In this document: piece by piece, positions 1-12,354 of the stretch
Layout: the number at the start of each line of letters is the position of its first letter
How positions within the stretch are numbered: position 1 is the first letter of the stretch
NCBI RefSeq assembly: GCF_027706745.1
Contig: NZ_JAQFWP010000029.1
Span: 1 to 64,000, forward strand
Source of the DNA: Nocardiopsis suaedae
Lineage (GTDB): Bacteria > Actinomycetota > Actinomycetes > Streptosporangiales > Streptosporangiaceae
Length of the DNA: 64,000 bases
Reading direction: 5' to 3'
Translations under genes and position numbers: made by a program
Notes under the pieces: model-generated
Database searches by the model: none
Seen by the model: the letters and a program-made list of their open reading frames with translations, nothing else
What the model was told of the DNA's origin: nothing

Positions 1-2
1 TG

Positions 3-3000
3 CACCTGGCGGTGCGGGCGCTGCGCGGCGGCGAGTGCGACAGGGCGCTGGCGGGCGGGGCGTGCGTGATGGCGACCCCGGAGATGTTCACCGAGTTCAG
101 CGCGCAGGGAGGGCTGGCCCCGGACGGCCGGTGCAAGCCGTTCTCCGCCGGCGCCGACGGCACCGCCTGGGCCGAGGGCGCGGGGATGGTGGTGCTGGAG
201 CGGTTGTCGGATGCGGTGCGTGGGGGGCGTCGTGTGCTGGCGGTGGTGCGGGGGTCGGCGGTGAATTCGGATGGGGCGTCGAACGGGTTGACGGCGCCCA
301 GTGGTCCGGCGCAGGAGCGGGTGATCGCGGATGCGTTGGGTGATGCGGGGTTGGGGCCGGGGGATGTGGACGTGGTGGAGGCGCACGGGACGGGGACCAG
401 GCTGGGGGACCCCATCGAGGCGGGCGCCTTGGCGGCGGCGTACGGGCGCGGCCGGGAGCGGCCCCTGGTCGTGGGGTCGGTCAAGTCGAACATCGGGCAC
501 ACCCAGGCGGCGGCCGGGCTCGCGGGGCTGATCAAGTCCGTGCTCGCGATGGGGCACGGGCGCGTCCCGGCGACGCTGCACCTGCGGGAGCCGGCGCCGC
601 ACATCGACTGGGGGAGCAGCGGCCTGGTCCCGGCGGCCGAGGCGGTGCCGTGGCCGGAGACGGGGCGGCCGCGCCGCGCGGGGGTGTCGTCGTTCGGTGT
701 GAGCGGCGCCAACGCCCACGTGGTGCTGGAGGAGCCGCCGACCGGCTCCGGGGCGGCAGGGGAGGTGCCCACTGAGGAGGAGGGCACCGGCGAGGAGCGC
801 GCCGGAGGGCAGGGGCGCACCTGGCCGTTCGTGCTCTCGGGGGCCGACCCGCAGGCCCTGCGCGAGCAGGCGCTCCGCCTGGCGGACCATGTGCGGGCGA
901 ACGAGGGGTACCGGCTGCGGGACGTGGCCTACTCCTTGGCCACCACCCGCACCGCGATGGCTCGGCGCGCCGTCGTCCTCGCGGACGGCCGGGACGCGCT
1001 CCTGGACGGCCTGGCCAGGGTGGCCGGGGGCGAGGACGTGGTCGTTCCGCCGTGCCCGGGGGCCGATCCGGGGCCGCGGACACCGCCGTCCCCGGGCCCC
1101 GCACCCCGCTGCGACCCCGACGGGCCCGTGTTCGTCTTCCCCGGGCAGGGGACGCACTGGGAGGGCATGGCCGCCGGGATGCTCCGCGACTCGGCCGCCT
1201 TCCGGCAGGCCCTCCACGCCTGTGCCGACGCCCTCCGCCCGCACGTCGGCTTCGATCCCGTGGCCGTCGTGCGCGGCGATCCCGGCGCGGCCCCGCTCTC
1301 GCGGGTCGACGTCGTCCAGCCCGCCCTGTGGGCGGTCATGGTCGCCCTCGCCGAGGCCTGGCGCGCCGAAGGCGTCGCCCCGTCGGCCGTCGTCGGCCAC
1401 TCCCAGGGCGAGATCGCCGCCGCCTGCGTCGCCGGGGCCCTCTCCCTCGAGGACGGCGCCGCCGTGGCCGCCAGGCGCAGCGCGGCCCTGGTGGAGCTGG
1501 CGGGCACCGGCACGATGGCCGCGCTCGCCCTGCCCGAGGAGCGGGTGCGCGCCCTGCGCGCCCCGGTGCACGTCGCCGCGCTCAACGGCCCCGGGTCCAC
1601 CGTCGTCTCGGGCACCGTCGAGGCCGTCGACGCGGCCGTGGCCGAGTGCGGGGCGGCCGGTGTCGACGCGCGCCGCATCGACGTCGACTACGCCTCGCAC
1701 TCGCCGCTGGTCGAGCCGGTGCGCGAGCGGGTCGAGCAGGCCCTGGCGGGCATCGCGCCCCGGCCCCCCGAGGTGCCGTTCCACTCGACCCTGCTCGGCC
1801 GCCCCCTGGACGGGGAGCCGCTCGACGCCGCCTACTGGTACCGCAACCTGCGCGGAACGGTCCGCTTCGCCCCGGTGGTGCGGACCCTGGCCGACGCCGG
1901 GAGCGGCCTGTTCATCGAGGTCAGCCCGCATCCGGCGGTCACCCCGGCGGTCTGGGCGACGCTGGAGGAGGCGCACGCCCCCGGCGCCGCCGTGGGCACC
2001 CTGCGCCGCGGCGAGGGCGGCGGGTCCCGCTTCACCGAGGCCGTGGGGGAGGCGCTGGCCCGGGGCGCCGCCGCCGACCCGCGCCGGGCCGAGGGCGGCG
2101 GGCGGCTGCTCGCCGCGGCAGCGGCGGCCTTCACCCGGGGCGCCCCCATCGACTGGGGCCGCTTCTTCGCCGACGGGCGCACGGTGCCGCTGCCCACCTA
2201 CCCCTTCCAGCGGCGGCGGTACTGGCTGGCGCCCGCCCGCCGCCCCGGTTCCGCCGCGGCGGCCGCCGACCCCTCCGAGGGCGCGTTCTGGGAGGCGGTC
2301 GACCGGGAGGACGCCCACCGCATCGCCGAAGCCATCGGCGTCGACGGCGGCGAGCCGCTGAAGGCGGTGCTGCCCGCGCTCGCCGACTGGCGCCGCCGCC
2401 GCTGCGCCGACCGGGAGCAGGACGCGCTGCGCTACCGCGAGGAGTGGGTGCGCACCCCCGCGGCCGGGCGGTCGGCCCTGGAGGGCACCTGGCTGCTGGT
2501 GGCCGAGCGCGGCGGAACCGGTGCGGCCATGGCCCGCGCCTGCGCCCGCCGGATGGAGGAGCACGGCGCGCGCACCGCCCCCGTCGAGGTCGACCCCGGA
2601 ACCGGCCGCGAGGGGCTGCGCCGCGCGCTGGCGGGCGCCCCCGGGCCGGTCGCCGGGGCGGTCTCCGTCCAGGCGACCGGAGAGCAGGGCCCGGCCTCCG
2701 CCGCGGCGCTGCTCCAGGCGCTCGGCGACGCCGCCGTCCCCGCACCGCTGTGGTGCGTCACCTCCGGGGCGGTCGCGGCCGCGCCCGGAGACCGCGTCGG
2801 CGACCCGAGGGACGCGGCCGTATGGGGGCTGGGCCGCGTCGCCGCCCAGGAACACCCCGCCCGGTGGGGCGGGCTGGTCGACCTGCCGCCCGGCCCGAGC
2901 GGACGCGACCTCGATGTGCTGTGCGCGGCGCTCGCGCGGCCCGGCGGGGAGGACCAGTTCGCGGTCCGCCCGCAGGGCCTGCTGGTGCGGCGGCTGGTGC

Positions 3001-4340
3001 GGGCGCCCCTGGAAGGGGCGGCCCCGCCACGGCGGTGGCGCCCCTCGGGCACGGTCCTGGTCACCGGCGGAACCGGCGCGCTCGGCGCGCAGACCGCCCG
3101 CCGCCTCGCCGCGGCGGCGGACCCGCCGCACCTGCTGCTGGTGGGGCGGCGCGGGCCGGACGCGCCCGGCGCCGCCGGCCTGGCCGACGAGCTGCGCGCC
3201 GCGGGGGCGGGCGTCACCGTGGCCGCCTGCGACGTGGCCGACCGCGCGGCCCTGGCCCGCGTGCTGGAGGGGATCCCCGCCGAGCGGCCGCTGACGGCGG
3301 TCGTGCACACCGCCGCCGAGCTCGACGATGCCCCGGTCGACGCGCTCACCCCCGAGCGCATCGGACGGGCGCTGCGGGCCAAGGCGGTCGGCGCCCTCAA
3401 CCTGCACGACCTCACCCGGGACGCGGAGCTGGACGCGTTCGTGCTGTTCTCCTCGGCGGCGGCGCTGGTCGGCGTCTCCGGCCAGGGCAACTACGCGCCC
3501 GGCAACGCGGTGCTGGACGCGCTCGCCCACCACCGGCGCGGTCTGGGGCTGGAGGCGGTGTCGGTGGCCTGGGGCGCCTGGGCCGACCAGGGCATGGCCG
3601 CCGACGGCACCGGGGACCGGCTGGTCCGCCACGGCCTGCCCGGCATCGACGCGGCCACGGCGGTCGAGGGGATGCGGCGGGCCGTCGAGCACGGCGACAC
3701 GGCGGTGGCGGTGGCCCGCTTCGACTGGTCGCGCTTCCCGGCGGCCTTCACCGCCGTGCGGCCCTCCGCCCTGCTCGACCTGATCCCCGAGGCGGCCGCG
3801 GGCGGAGCGGACGGCCCCGGCGGCGGGGGCGGGTCCGGCACCCTGCGCGGGCGGGTGCAGGCCGCGGACCGTTCCGAGCGGCGGCGCCTGCTCCTGGCGG
3901 CGGTGCGTGCCGAGGCCGCCGCGGTGCTGGGGCACCGCGCCCCCGGCGACCTCGCCGACGACCGCAGCTTCAAGGACCAGGGCGCCGACTCGGTCACCGC
4001 CCTGGAACTGCGCAACCGGATCGCCGGGGCGGTGGAGGAGCGGCTGCCCGCCTCGGTCGTGTTCGACCACCCCACCCCCGCGGCGCTCGCCGCCCACCTG
4101 GACGGCCTGCTGTCCGGGGCCGCCGACGGGCCGGACGCCGCCGGCCCCGCACGGGAAGGAGACGAGGAGAGGCTGAACCGTGCCCTGGCGGTGCTGGAGG
4201 AGGTGCTGCCGGGGCTCAAGGAGGGGGCGCCCGCGCGGGCCGCGGCCGAGGAGCGGATGGAGGCGCTGCTCGCCGGCGTGTCCTCGGCCTCCCGCGACGA
4301 GCTGTTCGCCCTCATCGACGAGGAACTCGGCGACGCGTGA
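3..4340 (+). CDS. Modular type I polyketide synthase, KS(partial)-AT-KR-ACP (5' end outside window)
   Basis: One extender module of a modular PKS; the reading frame is open to the left edge, so the KS lacks its N-terminal part and active-site Cys. Visible order: KS C-terminal half with HGTGT and KSNIGHT histidines (about residues 130-165), AT with PGQG near 377, GHSQGE near 465 and YASHS near 562, KR with GGTGALG near 1017 and an SSA...NY catalytic region, ACP with [13 protein letters not shown] (Ser near 1328), then an acidic helical C-terminal docking tail. YASH and GHSQGE are the usual methylmalonyl-CoA signature. The KR carries an LDD motif, hence B-type stereochemistry is predicted. No DH or ER lies between AT and KR, so the module should leave a beta-hydroxyl. 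The next PKS gene begins 43 nt downstream, and the docking tail and N-terminal coiled coil fit transfer to it. Confidence 0.96.
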   Translation, partial: HLAVRALRGGECDRALAGGACVMATPEMFTEFSAQGGLAPDGRCKPFSAGADGTAWAEGAGMVVLERLSDAVRGGRRVLAVVRGSAVNSDGASNGLTAPSGPAQERVIADALGDAGLGPGDVDVVEAHGTGTRLGDPIEAGALAAAYGRGRERPLVVGSVKSNIGHTQAAAGLAGLIKSVLAMGHGRVPATLHLREPAPHIDWGSSGLVPAAEAVPWPETGRPRRAGVSSFGVSGANAHVVLEEPPTGSGAAGEVPTEEEGTGEERAGGQGRTWPFVLSGADPQALREQALRLADHVRANEGYRLRDVAYSLATTRTAMARRAVVLADGRDALLDGLARVAGGEDVVVPPCPGADPGPRTPPSPGPAPRCDPDGPVFVFPGQGTHWEGMAAGMLRDSAAFRQALHACADALRPHVGFDPVAVVRGDPGAAPLSRVDVVQPALWAVMVALAEAWRAEGVAPSAVVGHSQGEIAAACVAGALSLEDGAAVAARRSAALVELAGTGTMAALALPEERVRALRAPVHVAALNGPGSTVVSGTVEAVDAAVAECGAAGVDARRIDVDYASHSPLVEPVRERVEQALAGIAPRPPEVPFHSTLLGRPLDGEPLDAAYWYRNLRGTVRFAPVVRTLADAGSGLFIEVSPHPAVTPAVWATLEEAHAPGAAVGTLRRGEGGGSRFTEAVGEALARGAAADPRRAEGGGRLLAAAAAAFTRGAPIDWGRFFADGRTVPLPTYPFQRRRYWLAPARRPGSAAAAADPSEGAFWEAVDREDAHRIAEAIGVDGGEPLKAVLPALADWRRRRCADREQDALRYREEWVRTPAAGRSALEGTWLLVAERGGTGAAMARACARRMEEHGARTAPVEVDPGTGREGLRRALAGAPGPVAGAVSVQATGEQGPASAAALLQALGDAAVPAPLWCVTSGAVAAAPGDRVGDPRDAAVWGLGRVAAQEHPARWGGLVDLPPGPSGRDLDVLCAALARPGGEDQFAVRPQGLLVRRLVRAPLEGAAPPRRWRPSGTVLVTGGTGALGAQTARRLAAAADPPHLLLVGRRGPDAPGAAGLADELRAAGAGVTVAACDVADRAALARVLEGIPAERPLTAVVHTAAELDDAPVDALTPERIGRALRAKAVGALNLHDLTRDAELDAFVLFSSAAALVGVSGQGNYAPGNAVLDALAHHRRGLGLEAVSVAWGAWADQGMAADGTGDRLVRHGLPGIDAATAVEGMRRAVEHGDTAVAVARFDWSRFPAAFTAVRPSALLDLIPEAAAGGADGPGGGGGSGTLRGRVQAADRSERRRLLLAAVRAEAAAVLGHRAPGDLADDRSFKDQGADSVTALELRNRIAGAVEERLPASVVFDHPTPAALAAHLDGLLSGAADGPDAAGPAREGDEERLNRALAVLEEVLPGLKEGAPARAAAEERMEALLAGVSSASRDELFALIDEELGDA
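193..422 (+). repeat. 230-bp exact repeat inside KS, copy 1
   Basis: This stretch of the first KS is identical base for base to 5180-5409 in the second KS (constant offset 4987). Bases 1-58 also match 4988-5045 exactly. Codons here are unusually rich in T-ending and TTG forms (TTG, GAT, CGT, GGT, AAT) compared with the surrounding C/G-ending codons. Recent gene conversion or a shared ancestral tract would explain both properties. Confidence 0.93.
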
Positions 4341-4383
4341 GCCGCGCCGCACTCCCCCCGAAATCCCCGAACGGAGACGCCGC

Positions 4384-7300
4384 ATGGCCGACGATGCGAA
4401 ACTCCTCGACTACCTCAAGCGCGCCACCGCCGACCTGCGCCGCACCCGCGGGCGCCTGCGCGAACTGGAGGAGGCGCGCCGGGAACCGATCGCCGTCGTG
4501 GCGATGGCCTGCCGCTACCCCGGCGGCGCGGACACGCCCGAGGGCCTGTGGTCCCTGGTGCGCGGCGGCGGCGACGCCGTCGCCCCCTTCCCGGACGACC
4601 GGGGGTGGCGGGACGTGCGCGGCTACGCCGACAGCGGCGGCTTCCTCAAGGGGGCCGACGCGTTCGACGCGGCGTTCTTCGGGATCAGCCCGCGCGAGGC
4701 GGCGGCGATGGACCCGCAGCAGCGGCTGCTGCTGGAGGCCGCCTGGGAGGCGGTCGAACGGGCCGGGGTGGACCCGACCGCGCTGCGCGGCACCCGCACC
4801 GGCGTGTTCGCGGGCGTGAGCCACCTCGACTACCGGGAGTGCGCGGCCGGCGCGGAGGACGAGGCCGAGGGGTACCTGCTGACCGGGACCGTGGGCAGTG
4901 TCGTCGCCGGGCGGGCGGCCTACGCCCTCGGGCTGGAGGGGCCCACGATGACGGTCGATACGGCGTGCTCGTCGTCGCTGGTGGCGCTGCACCTGGCGGT
5001 GCGGGCGCTGCGCGGCGGCGAGTGCGACAGGGCGCTGGCGGGCGGCGTGACCGTCATGAACGGGCCGTCGCTCTTCGAGGAGTTCTCCCGGCAGGGGGCG
5101 CTGTCGCCGGACGGCCGGTGCCGCGCGTTCGCGGCGTCGGCGGACGGGACGGGGTTCGCCGAGGGGGTCGGGCTGCTCATGCTGGAGCGGTTGTCGGATG
5201 CGGTGCGTGGGGGGCGTCGTGTGCTGGCGGTGGTGCGGGGGTCGGCGGTGAATTCGGATGGGGCGTCGAACGGGTTGACGGCGCCCAGTGGTCCGGCGCA
5301 GGAGCGGGTGATCGCGGATGCGTTGGGTGATGCGGGGTTGGGGCCGGGGGATGTGGACGTGGTGGAGGCGCACGGGACGGGGACCAGGCTGGGGGACCCC
5401 ATCGAGGCGCACGCGCTCATGGCCGCCTATGGGAAGGGCAGGGAGCCGGGGCGGGCGCTGCGGATCGGGTCGGTCAAGTCGAACATCGGGCACACCCAGG
5501 CGGCCGCCGGGGCGGCGGGGGTCATCAAGACGGTGATGGCGCTGAGGCACGAGGTGCTGCCGGGGTCGTTGCACATCGACGCGCCGACGCCGCACGCGGA
5601 GTGGGACGGCACGGTGCGCCCGGTCGCGGAGAACGAGCCGTGGGCGCGCGCCCCGGGGCGGCCGCGCCGCGCGGGGGTGTCCTCGTTCGGCGTGAGCGGG
5701 ACCAACGCCCACGTGGTGCTGGAGGAGGCGCCCGACCCGGACGAGAGCGGCGCAGGGGCGGGCGCGGAGGCGGGCTCCTCCGGCGGGTCCGCCGACCCGC
5801 TCCCGTTCGCGCCCCGGCCCGGCAGGCCGCTGCCGTGGGTGCTCTCGGCCCGCACCCCCGACGCGCTGGCCGCGCAGGCCCACAGGCTCGACTCCCACCT
5901 CGCCGGTCCCGCGGCGGCGGAGGGCCCCGCGGCCCTCGGGCGGGCGCTCGCGCGGTCCCGCACCGCGTTCGAGTACCGGGCCGCCGTCGTGGCCGGGGAC
6001 GCCGACGCCGCACGCACCGGCCTGCAGGCCCTCGCCGAGGGCCGCACCGCCCCCGGCGCGGCCCCGGACGGGGTGCGGATCGTGCCCGGCGGGCGGGCCG
6101 GGGCACCCGGCCGCACGGTGTTCGTCTTCCCCGGCCAGGGCCAGCAGTGGGAGGGCATGGCCCACGACCTCCTGCGCGAATCCCCCGCCTTCGCCCACCG
6201 GATGGGCGAGTGCGTGGAGGCGCTGCGCCCGCACGTGGACTTCGAACCGCTGGCCGTCCTGCGCGGCGACCCGGGCGCGCCCGCCCTCGACCGCGACGAC
6301 GTCGTGCAGCCGGTGCTCTGGTGCATGATGGTCTCCCTGGCCGCCCTGTGGGAGTCGTGCGGCGTGCGCCCCGACGTCATCATCGGCCACTCCCAAGGGG
6401 AGATCGCGGCCGCCTGCGCGGCCGGGGCCCTGTCCCTGGAGGACGCCGCGCGCATCATCGCCGTGCGGGGCCGCGCACTGCTGGCCCTGGCCGGGCGCGG
6501 CGCGGCCGCCTCGGTCGGGCTGCCCGTCGGCAGGATCGAGGAGTGGATCGCCGACGACGGCGCCGAGCTCGCCCCGGCGGCCATCAACGGGCCCGAGTCC
6601 GTGGTGGTGAGCGGCGATGAAGGCGACCTGGAGCGGCTGGAGGCCTGGTGCGCCGCACAGGGCGTGCACAGCAGGCGGCTGGCGGTCTTCTTCGCGGCGC
6701 ACGGCCCGGCCGTGGAGGACGTGCGCGAGGACGTCCTCGCGGGCCTCGCCGGGGTGCGGCCGCGCACCGCCCGGGTGCCGCTCGTGTCGTCGGTGACGGC
6801 CGGGCCGGTGGACGGGGCCGAGCTGGACGCCGAGTACTGGTTCCGGAACCTGCGCCGCCCGGTGCTGTTCGCCCCGGCGGTCGGCCGCGCCGCCGAGGAC
6901 GGGGCGGGGCTGTTCATCGAGGTGTCGGCGCACCCGGTGGCGCGGGTCGGGCTCGCGCAGACGCTGGGGGAGGCCGGTGCGGCCGTGGGCACCCTGGCGC
7001 GCGGGGAGGGCGGCCCCGACCGCTTCCTGGCGTCGTTGGCCGAGGCCCACCGGCACGGGGCGCGCCCCGACTGGGACCGCCTCTTCCCCGAGGCGCGCGG
7101 CCCCCACCCCGACCTGCCCACCTACCCCTTCCAGCGGCGGTCCTACCGGCTGCGGCCCGCGCGGCCCCGGGGGGACCTGGCGGCGGCGGGGCTGGAGGAC
7201 GGCGGCCACGCCATGCTCGGCGCGGCGGTCGACAGCCCGGGGGGTGAGCGCGCGGTGCTGACCGGGCGGCTGGGCCTGGCCGACCAGCCGTGGCTGGCCG

Positions 7301-10300
7301 AGCACGGCACCGGCGGCCGGCCGCTGCTGGCGGGGACGGGCCTGCTCGACCTGGCCCTGCACGCGGCCGCGGCGGCGGGGGCGCCGACGGTGGAGAGCCT
7401 GGAGCTGCTCGCGCCGCTGTGGATCCCCGCGACCGGGGACGTGCGCCTGCACGCCGAGGCCGGGCCGGGGCCGGAGCCGGGGGCGTGGCGGCTGAGGATC
7501 CACTCCCGGGAGGGCGAGGGCGACTGGCGCCTGCACGCCGAAGGCGTCGCGGTCGGGGAGGAGGCGGCCGACGGCCCCGCCGGAGGCGGTGGGCCCCGGG
7601 ACGACGAGGCGCAGGACCACGCGTCCGCAGCCGAGGCCGGACGGGTCCCTCCCGGCGGGCGTGCACCGGACCGGGGCGGGGCCGACCGTGTGCCCGGTTC
7701 GGCGCATGAGGCGCCCCCCGGGAGCGCGGGGCCGGGATCTCCGGCGCATTCCTGGGCCGGCCACCCTCCGTTCCCTGCGCAGTGGCCGCCTCCCGGGGCC
7801 GAGGAGGTCCCCCTCGACTCCTCCTATGCGCGCATGGCCGAGATCGGCTACCACTACGGACCGGCCTTCCGCGGGCTCCGGCGCGCATGGGTGCGCGGGG
7901 AAGGCGTGGGGGCCGACGTCTACGGCGAGGTCCGTCTTCCGGACAGTCTGGAAGCCGACGGATACGGCCTCCACCCGGCCTTGCTCGACACCTGTCTGCA
8001 CGCCATGATCGCCGTCCTCCCCGAAGTGCGGGGCGCGGGCGCCGCCTCCGCCGCGCGGGTGCGGATGGCCTTCTCCTGGGAGGGCGTCCGCCTGCACGCG
8101 GCCGGTGCCCGGGCCCTGCGGGTGCGCATCACCGAGACCGCCCCCGGCGTCCACCGGGTGACCGCCGTCGACCCCGCCGGTGCGCCGGTGCTCACCGCCG
8201 ACGCCCTCACCATGCGGGATGCGGCCGGCACCTCGGCGGCCGAGGCCGCGGGGGCCGCCGCCTACCGGCTGGAGTGGCGCCCCCTGCCCGAGACGGAGGG
8301 CGCCGCCCCGGCCGCCCCCGCCGGCCTGGCGGTCCTGGGCGGCCTGCCCGCCCCGGTGGGCGGGACCGCCCACCCCGACCTGGCGGCCCTCGCCGCGCAC
8401 GTCGACTCCGGCGCCCCCGCCCCCTCCGTGGTGGCCGCGCCGGTGCCGGCGCCCGACCCCGGGATCCCCCGCCCCCGCGGCGGCGCCCGCCCCGGCCCCG
8501 GCTCCGAAGCGCGCGGCGCCGTCCGGCGCACCCTGCGCCTCCTGCAGGCCTGGCTCGCCGACGAGCGGTTCTCCTCCTCCCGGCTGGCCCTGGTCACCCG
8601 CGGCGCGGTGGCCACCCGCCCCGGCGAGCCCGTCCCCGACCTGGCCGGGGCCGCCGTGTGGGGCCTGCTGCGGGCGGCCCAGACCGAGCACCCCGGCCGC
8701 TTCCTGGCCGTCGACGCCGACCCGGCGGCCCCCGGCGCCGCCGACCCGGCCCACGCGCTCGCCGCCGGGGAGCCGCAGGCCGCCGTGCGCGACGGCCGGG
8801 TCCTCGTGCCGCGGCTGGCCCCCCCGCGGCAGCGGCCCCCCGCCGACCCGGCCGACCGCACCTGGCGCCTGGTGCCGGACGGCAGCGGCCGCATCGACGG
8901 GCTGGAGCGCCGCCCGCACCCGGGCGCCGACGGCCCGCTCGCCCCCGACCAGGTGCGCATCGACGTGCGCGCCGCCGGGCTGAACTTCCGCGACCTGCTG
9001 CTGGCGCTGGGCTACTTCCCCGGCGGGGAGCCGATCGGGTTCGAGGCCGCCGGGACGGTCACCGCGGTCGGCGCCGACGTGCGCGACCTGGCGCCCGGCG
9101 ACCGGGTGATGGGCCTGGTGGTGGGCGCGGTCGGCCCGGTCGGCACCGCGCACCGGGACACCCTGGCCCGCGTCCCCGACGGCTGGTCCCTGGCGCAGGC
9201 CGCGACCAGCCCCGGGGTGTTCCTGACCGCCTACCACGCCCTGGTCGGCACGGCCGCCGTCCGCCCCGGTGAGCGGGTGCTGGTGCACGCGGCCACCGGC
9301 GGCGTCGGCATGGCGGCCGTGCAGATCGCCCACCACCTGGGCGCCGAGGTGTACGCCACCGCCGCCGCGCACAAGCGGCACCTGCTGCGCGCCGTCGGCC
9401 TGCCCGAGGAGCGCATCGCCGACACCCGCACCCCCGGCTTCGCCGAGCGGTTCCTCGCCGCCACGGGCGGGCAGGGCGTGGACACGGTGCTCAACTGCCT
9501 GACCGGCGAGATGCTGGAGGCGTCGCTGCGCCTGCTGCCGCGCGGCGGCCGCTTCGTGGAGCTGGGCCGGACCGACCTGCGTGACCCCGCCGAGGTGGCC
9601 GAACGGCATCCCGGCGTGCGCTACCACTGCCTCGAACTGCCCAAGGTGGCCCCCGAGCGCGTCGGCGGCATGCTCACCGACCTGCTGTCCCTGTTCGAGC
9701 GCGGCCGCCTGCGCCCGCTCCCGGCCGCCTGTCTGCCGGTGGGGGAGATCGGCGCGGGCCTGCGGCGGCTGCAGATGGGACTGAACACCGGGAAGCTCGG
9801 GCTGACCGTGCCCCGGCCGCTCGACCCGGCCGGGACCGTCCTCATCACCGGCGGGACCGGCGCCCTGGGCGGCCTCGTCGCCGAGCACCTGGTGAGGGAG
9901 CACGGGGTGCGGAACCTGCTGCTGCTGAGCAGGGGCGGCCCCGGCGCCGCAGGGGCGGAGCGGCTCGTGGAGCACCTGCGGTCCCTGGGGGCCGAGGCGG
10001 TCGTGCGGGCGTGCGACGTCGCCGACCGTGCCGGCCTTGAGCGCGCCGTGGCCGCGGTGCCGCCGGACCGCCCGCTCACCGGGGTGTTCCACGCGGCCGC
10101 CGTCGTGGACGACGCGACCGTGGAGGCCGAGACCCCCGAGCGGTCGGGCCGGGTCTTGGCCGCCAAGGCCGAGGCCGCCTGGGCGCTGCACGAGCTGACC
10201 CTTGAGGACGACCTGGCGGCGTTCGTGCTGTTCTCGTCGGCGGCGGGCGTGCTCGGCAGCGCGGGGCAGGGCTCCTACGCCGCGGCCAACGCCTTCCTCG

Positions 10301-11838
10301 ACGGGCTGGCCGCGCACCGGGCCGCGCTCGGACTGCCCGCACTGTCGCTGGCCTGGGGCCTGTGGGACGTGGAGAGCGGGCCCGCCGGGCGCCTCGGGCG
10401 CGCCGACCAGGCGCGCATGGCGCGCGCGGGCCTGGTGCCCATGCCCGCCGACGCCGGGACCGGCCTGCTCGACACCGGACTGGCGGGGGAGCGCACCCAC
10501 CTGGTGCCCATGCTGTTCGACCCCTCGGGGCCGCGCGAGCACGCCCGCCGCGCCGGGGCGGTCTCCCCGGTGCTGGGCGACCTGGTGGCCCCGGCGCGCC
10601 CGCGGCGCCGGGCGCTGCGGGCCGCCGCCCCCGAGCGGACGCGGTCCCGGCCGGACGCCGCCTCGCTGGCCGCGCTCCCCGAAGCCGAGCGGTGCGCCGC
10701 CCTCCTGGAGACGGTGCGCGGGCACGCCGCCGAAGTGCTCGGCCACGCCGACGCCGCGGCCGTGCCCGCCGACGCCGAGTTCCTGGAGTCGGGGTTCGAC
10801 TCGCTGACCGCGGTCGAGCTGCGCAACCGGCTCGCCACCGACCTGGGGCGGCGGCTCCCCGCGGGGCTGGCCTTCGCCCACCCGACGCCGGAGCGGCTGG
10901 CCGCGCACCTGGCGGAACTGCTCGCCGCCGACGCCCCTCCCGCCCCCGTCCCGCCGGCCGCGGGCGGGGAGAACCCGTCCCGGGAGGGGCACGGCCTGGT
11001 CGACCTCATGCTCCGTGCGTGCAGGACGGGCAGGGCGGCGGAGGGGATACGGATGCTGGAGGCCGCGGCGGCGCTGCGCCCGGTGTTCGAGTCGGCCCTC
11101 GACGCCGGGGACGTGCCGCCTCCCAAGCGCCTGGCATCGGGGCCCGGCTCGGCGCCGGTGCTGGTGTGCGTGCCGTCGCTGCTGATGAACTCCGGGCCGC
11201 ACGAGTACGCGCGCTTCGCGGCGGCCGTCGAGGGGCGGGCCGAGGCGCTGTGCCTGACCCACCCGGGGTTCGCGGCGGGGGAGCGGCTCCCGGCGGCGGT
11301 GGACGCGCTGGTCGAAATGCACGCCCGCGACCTGCGCGAACGCGTCGACGGGCGCCGGTTCGCGCTGGTCGGGCGGTCGTCGGGGGCGTGGGCGGCGCAC
11401 GCGCTGGCCGCCCAGCTGGAGAGCGCGGGCGTGCGCCCGGCCGGGCTGGTGCTGCTGGACCCGCCGATGCCCGACGACGGGCGCCTGCACGAGGTGGCGG
11501 CCCAGGTCCTGCTGGAGCGCGAGGAGGAGGTGCGCCTGGCCGACGACGCCCGGGCGACCGCGAGCGGCGGCCACCTGGCGCTGTTCCGGGGGTGGGCGCC
11601 GGAGCCCGTGGCGGCGCCCGCGCTGGTGCTGCGCCCGGAGGACGGCGCCCCGGGGGACGGCGGGCGGGTCCACCGCTTCACCTGGGAGCCGCCGCACGAG
11701 GCGGTGGTGACCGGCGGCGACCACCTGACGATGCTGGAGGGCCGCGCCGCGGACACGGCGGAGGCGGTCCTGCGGTGGCTCACAACGGCGGAGGACGGCG
11801 GCACGGCCCCCCGCCACCGGTGCGAACCGGTCCGCTGA
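4384..11838 (+). CDS. Terminal modular type I polyketide synthase, KS-AT-DH-ER-KR-ACP-TE
   Basis: Fully reducing last module with chain-releasing thioesterase, about 2484 aa. The ATG is preceded by GGAG at 4373-4376 and begins a charged docking helix (residues 1-35). Then: KS (DTACSSS Cys near 195, HGTGT near 329, KSNIGHT), AT (PGQG near 583, GHSQGE near 669), DH (WLAEHGTGG His near 973, [11 protein letters not shown]sp near 1203), ER (GGVGMAAVQ near 1640), KR (GGTGALGG near 1823, VDD motif), ACP ([10 protein letters not shown], Ser near 2139), TE (GRSSGA Ser near 2330, GGDHLT His near 2446). Three oddities are visible. The AT has FAAHG where YASHS or HAFHS is usual. The DH HxxxGxxxxP motif ends in Ala. 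About 65 Gly/Pro/Ala-rich residues are inserted between the DH halves (7580-7790). The TE makes this the end of the assembly line; the product is unknown. Confidence 0.96.
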   Translation: MADDAKLLDYLKRATADLRRTRGRLRELEEARREPIAVVAMACRYPGGADTPEGLWSLVRGGGDAVAPFPDDRGWRDVRGYADSGGFLKGADAFDAAFFGISPREAAAMDPQQRLLLEAAWEAVERAGVDPTALRGTRTGVFAGVSHLDYRECAAGAEDEAEGYLLTGTVGSVVAGRAAYALGLEGPTMTVDTACSSSLVALHLAVRALRGGECDRALAGGVTVMNGPSLFEEFSRQGALSPDGRCRAFAASADGTGFAEGVGLLMLERLSDAVRGGRRVLAVVRGSAVNSDGASNGLTAPSGPAQERVIADALGDAGLGPGDVDVVEAHGTGTRLGDPIEAHALMAAYGKGREPGRALRIGSVKSNIGHTQAAAGAAGVIKTVMALRHEVLPGSLHIDAPTPHAEWDGTVRPVAENEPWARAPGRPRRAGVSSFGVSGTNAHVVLEEAPDPDESGAGAGAEAGSSGGSADPLPFAPRPGRPLPWVLSARTPDALAAQAHRLDSHLAGPAAAEGPAALGRALARSRTAFEYRAAVVAGDADAARTGLQALAEGRTAPGAAPDGVRIVPGGRAGAPGRTVFVFPGQGQQWEGMAHDLLRESPAFAHRMGECVEALRPHVDFEPLAVLRGDPGAPALDRDDVVQPVLWCMMVSLAALWESCGVRPDVIIGHSQGEIAAACAAGALSLEDAARIIAVRGRALLALAGRGAAASVGLPVGRIEEWIADDGAELAPAAINGPESVVVSGDEGDLERLEAWCAAQGVHSRRLAVFFAAHGPAVEDVREDVLAGLAGVRPRTARVPLVSSVTAGPVDGAELDAEYWFRNLRRPVLFAPAVGRAAEDGAGLFIEVSAHPVARVGLAQTLGEAGAAVGTLARGEGGPDRFLASLAEAHRHGARPDWDRLFPEARGPHPDLPTYPFQRRSYRLRPARPRGDLAAAGLEDGGHAMLGAAVDSPGGERAVLTGRLGLADQPWLAEHGTGGRPLLAGTGLLDLALHAAAAAGAPTVESLELLAPLWIPATGDVRLHAEAGPGPEPGAWRLRIHSREGEGDWRLHAEGVAVGEEAADGPAGGGGPRDDEAQDHASAAEAGRVPPGGRAPDRGGADRVPGSAHEAPPGSAGPGSPAHSWAGHPPFPAQWPPPGAEEVPLDSSYARMAEIGYHYGPAFRGLRRAWVRGEGVGADVYGEVRLPDSLEADGYGLHPALLDTCLHAMIAVLPEVRGAGAASAARVRMAFSWEGVRLHAAGARALRVRITETAPGVHRVTAVDPAGAPVLTADALTMRDAAGTSAAEAAGAAAYRLEWRPLPETEGAAPAAPAGLAVLGGLPAPVGGTAHPDLAALAAHVDSGAPAPSVVAAPVPAPDPGIPRPRGGARPGPGSEARGAVRRTLRLLQAWLADERFSSSRLALVTRGAVATRPGEPVPDLAGAAVWGLLRAAQTEHPGRFLAVDADPAAPGAADPAHALAAGEPQAAVRDGRVLVPRLAPPRQRPPADPADRTWRLVPDGSGRIDGLERRPHPGADGPLAPDQVRIDVRAAGLNFRDLLLALGYFPGGEPIGFEAAGTVTAVGADVRDLAPGDRVMGLVVGAVGPVGTAHRDTLARVPDGWSLAQAATSPGVFLTAYHALVGTAAVRPGERVLVHAATGGVGMAAVQIAHHLGAEVYATAAAHKRHLLRAVGLPEERIADTRTPGFAERFLAATGGQGVDTVLNCLTGEMLEASLRLLPRGGRFVELGRTDLRDPAEVAERHPGVRYHCLELPKVAPERVGGMLTDLLSLFERGRLRPLPAACLPVGEIGAGLRRLQMGLNTGKLGLTVPRPLDPAGTVLITGGTGALGGLVAEHLVREHGVRNLLLLSRGGPGAAGAERLVEHLRSLGAEAVVRACDVADRAGLERAVAAVPPDRPLTGVFHAAAVVDDATVEAETPERSGRVLAAKAEAAWALHELTLEDDLAAFVLFSSAAGVLGSAGQGSYAAANAFLDGLAAHRAALGLPALSLAWGLWDVESGPAGRLGRADQARMARAGLVPMPADAGTGLLDTGLAGERTHLVPMLFDPSGPREHARRAGAVSPVLGDLVAPARPRRRALRAAAPERTRSRPDAASLAALPEAERCAALLETVRGHAAEVLGHADAAAVPADAEFLESGFDSLTAVELRNRLATDLGRRLPAGLAFAHPTPERLAAHLAELLAADAPPAPVPPAAGGENPSREGHGLVDLMLRACRTGRAAEGIRMLEAAAALRPVFESALDAGDVPPPKRLASGPGSAPVLVCVPSLLMNSGPHEYARFAAAVEGRAEALCLTHPGFAAGERLPAAVDALVEMHARDLRERVDGRRFALVGRSSGAWAAHALAAQLESAGVRPAGLVLLDPPMPDDGRLHEVAAQVLLEREEEVRLADDARATASGGHLALFRGWAPEPVAAPALVLRPEDGAPGDGGRVHRFTWEPPHEAVVTGGDHLTMLEGRAADTAEAVLRWLTTAEDGGTAPRHRCEPVR
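5180..5409 (+). repeat. 230-bp exact repeat inside KS, copy 2
   Basis: Identical to 193-422 in the preceding PKS gene. Flanking KS sequence diverges sharply on both sides: AT versus GG before it, and CGC versus CGG after it. This edge is what a gene-conversion tract would leave. Confidence 0.93.
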
Positions 11839-11850
11839 GGAGGGGAAGGG

Positions 11851-11881
11851 CCGGTGGCGGGGTGTGGGCCCCCGCCACCGG
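11851..11881. terminator. Bidirectional hairpin after the PKS genes
   Basis: Perfect 12-bp inverted repeat CCGGTGGCGGGG / CCCCGCCACCGG with a 7-nt loop, 12 nt after the PKS stop and between two convergent genes. No U-tract follows, as is common in high-GC actinomycetes. Confidence 0.75.
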
Positions 11882-11893
11882 TGCCCACAGCCG

Positions 11894-12235
11894 TCAGGGG
11901 CCGTCCTCCCCGCGTCCGCGCCGGATGCCGAACGCGTGGAGCAGATCGGCCAGGGCCTCCCTGCAGTCCCGGCGCCGGCGCGGATCCTTCGACAGGGCGA
12001 TGGCCAGTGCCAGGATCGCCCCCACCGCCGTTACGGCCACGCACAGGACCGCGGCCGTGCCCACGGCGAGCGCCAGGGCCTCCCGGCCGCCTGGAAGGGC
12101 CAGTCCACCGGCCAGACCGCCGCCGAGCAGCAGTCCGGCCGGGGCCAGGGACGCGCGGGCGGTGGCACGGTCGGATGCGCCGGTGGGCGTTCGGGAGGAC
12201 GCGGGAGAGGGAGGCGGCTCTTCGGACAAGGGCAC
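11894..12235 (-). CDS. Small predicted membrane protein, unknown function
   Basis: About 113 aa. A Pro/Ser/Thr-rich N-terminus is followed by two hydrophobic segments (the Leu/Gly/Ala-rich run near residues 35-55, and the LALAVGTAAVLC...ILALAIAL region), then a basic tail with RRRRDCREALADLL. I chose the GTG at 12235 because AAAGGAG sits 5 nt upstream; a GTG 8 codons earlier has no such site. It converges on the PKS genes across a shared terminator hairpin. I do not recognise the family. The strand choice rests on the ribosome site and transmembrane pattern rather than homology. Confidence 0.6.
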   Translation of the reverse strand: MPLSEEPPPSPASSRTPTGASDRATARASLAPAGLLLGGGLAGGLALPGGREALALAVGTAAVLCVAVTAVGAILALAIALSKDPRRRRDCREALADLLHAFGIRRGRGEDGP

Positions 12236-12266
12236 CGGGTCTCCTTTCCGGAGAAACACGAAAGAC

Positions 12267-12291
12267 CGGCCCGCGGAAATCGCGGACCGGC
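12267..12291 (-). other. Stem-loop in the leader of the small membrane protein gene
   Basis: Arms CCGGCCCGCG and CGCGGACCGG pair with one wobble around a 5-nt loop, about 30 nt upstream of the gene start. It could be an attenuator or simply part of the terminator zone. The rest of 12236-12570 holds one terminator and presumably the promoter for this gene; I see no further gene there. Confidence 0.4.
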
Positions 12292-12354
12292 CTTCGGGTG
12301 TGGTCGGGACGGTGGTGGCCCGGCTGTGGAGGACCGGGGCGGGGACGGCGGAAA

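Noticed and set aside
4312..11817. A 2501-codon open frame on the minus strand across the terminal PKS gene
   Set aside because: It is the antisense shadow of a fully motif-supported PKS; the translated sequence is low-complexity Gly/Arg/Ala/His with no domain. Long antisense frames are normal at this GC content.
10275..12044. A 589-codon minus-strand frame running through the PKS 3' end into the downstream gap
   Set aside because: Antisense of the KR-ACP-TE region; no motifs, Ser/Arg/Ala-rich shadow composition.
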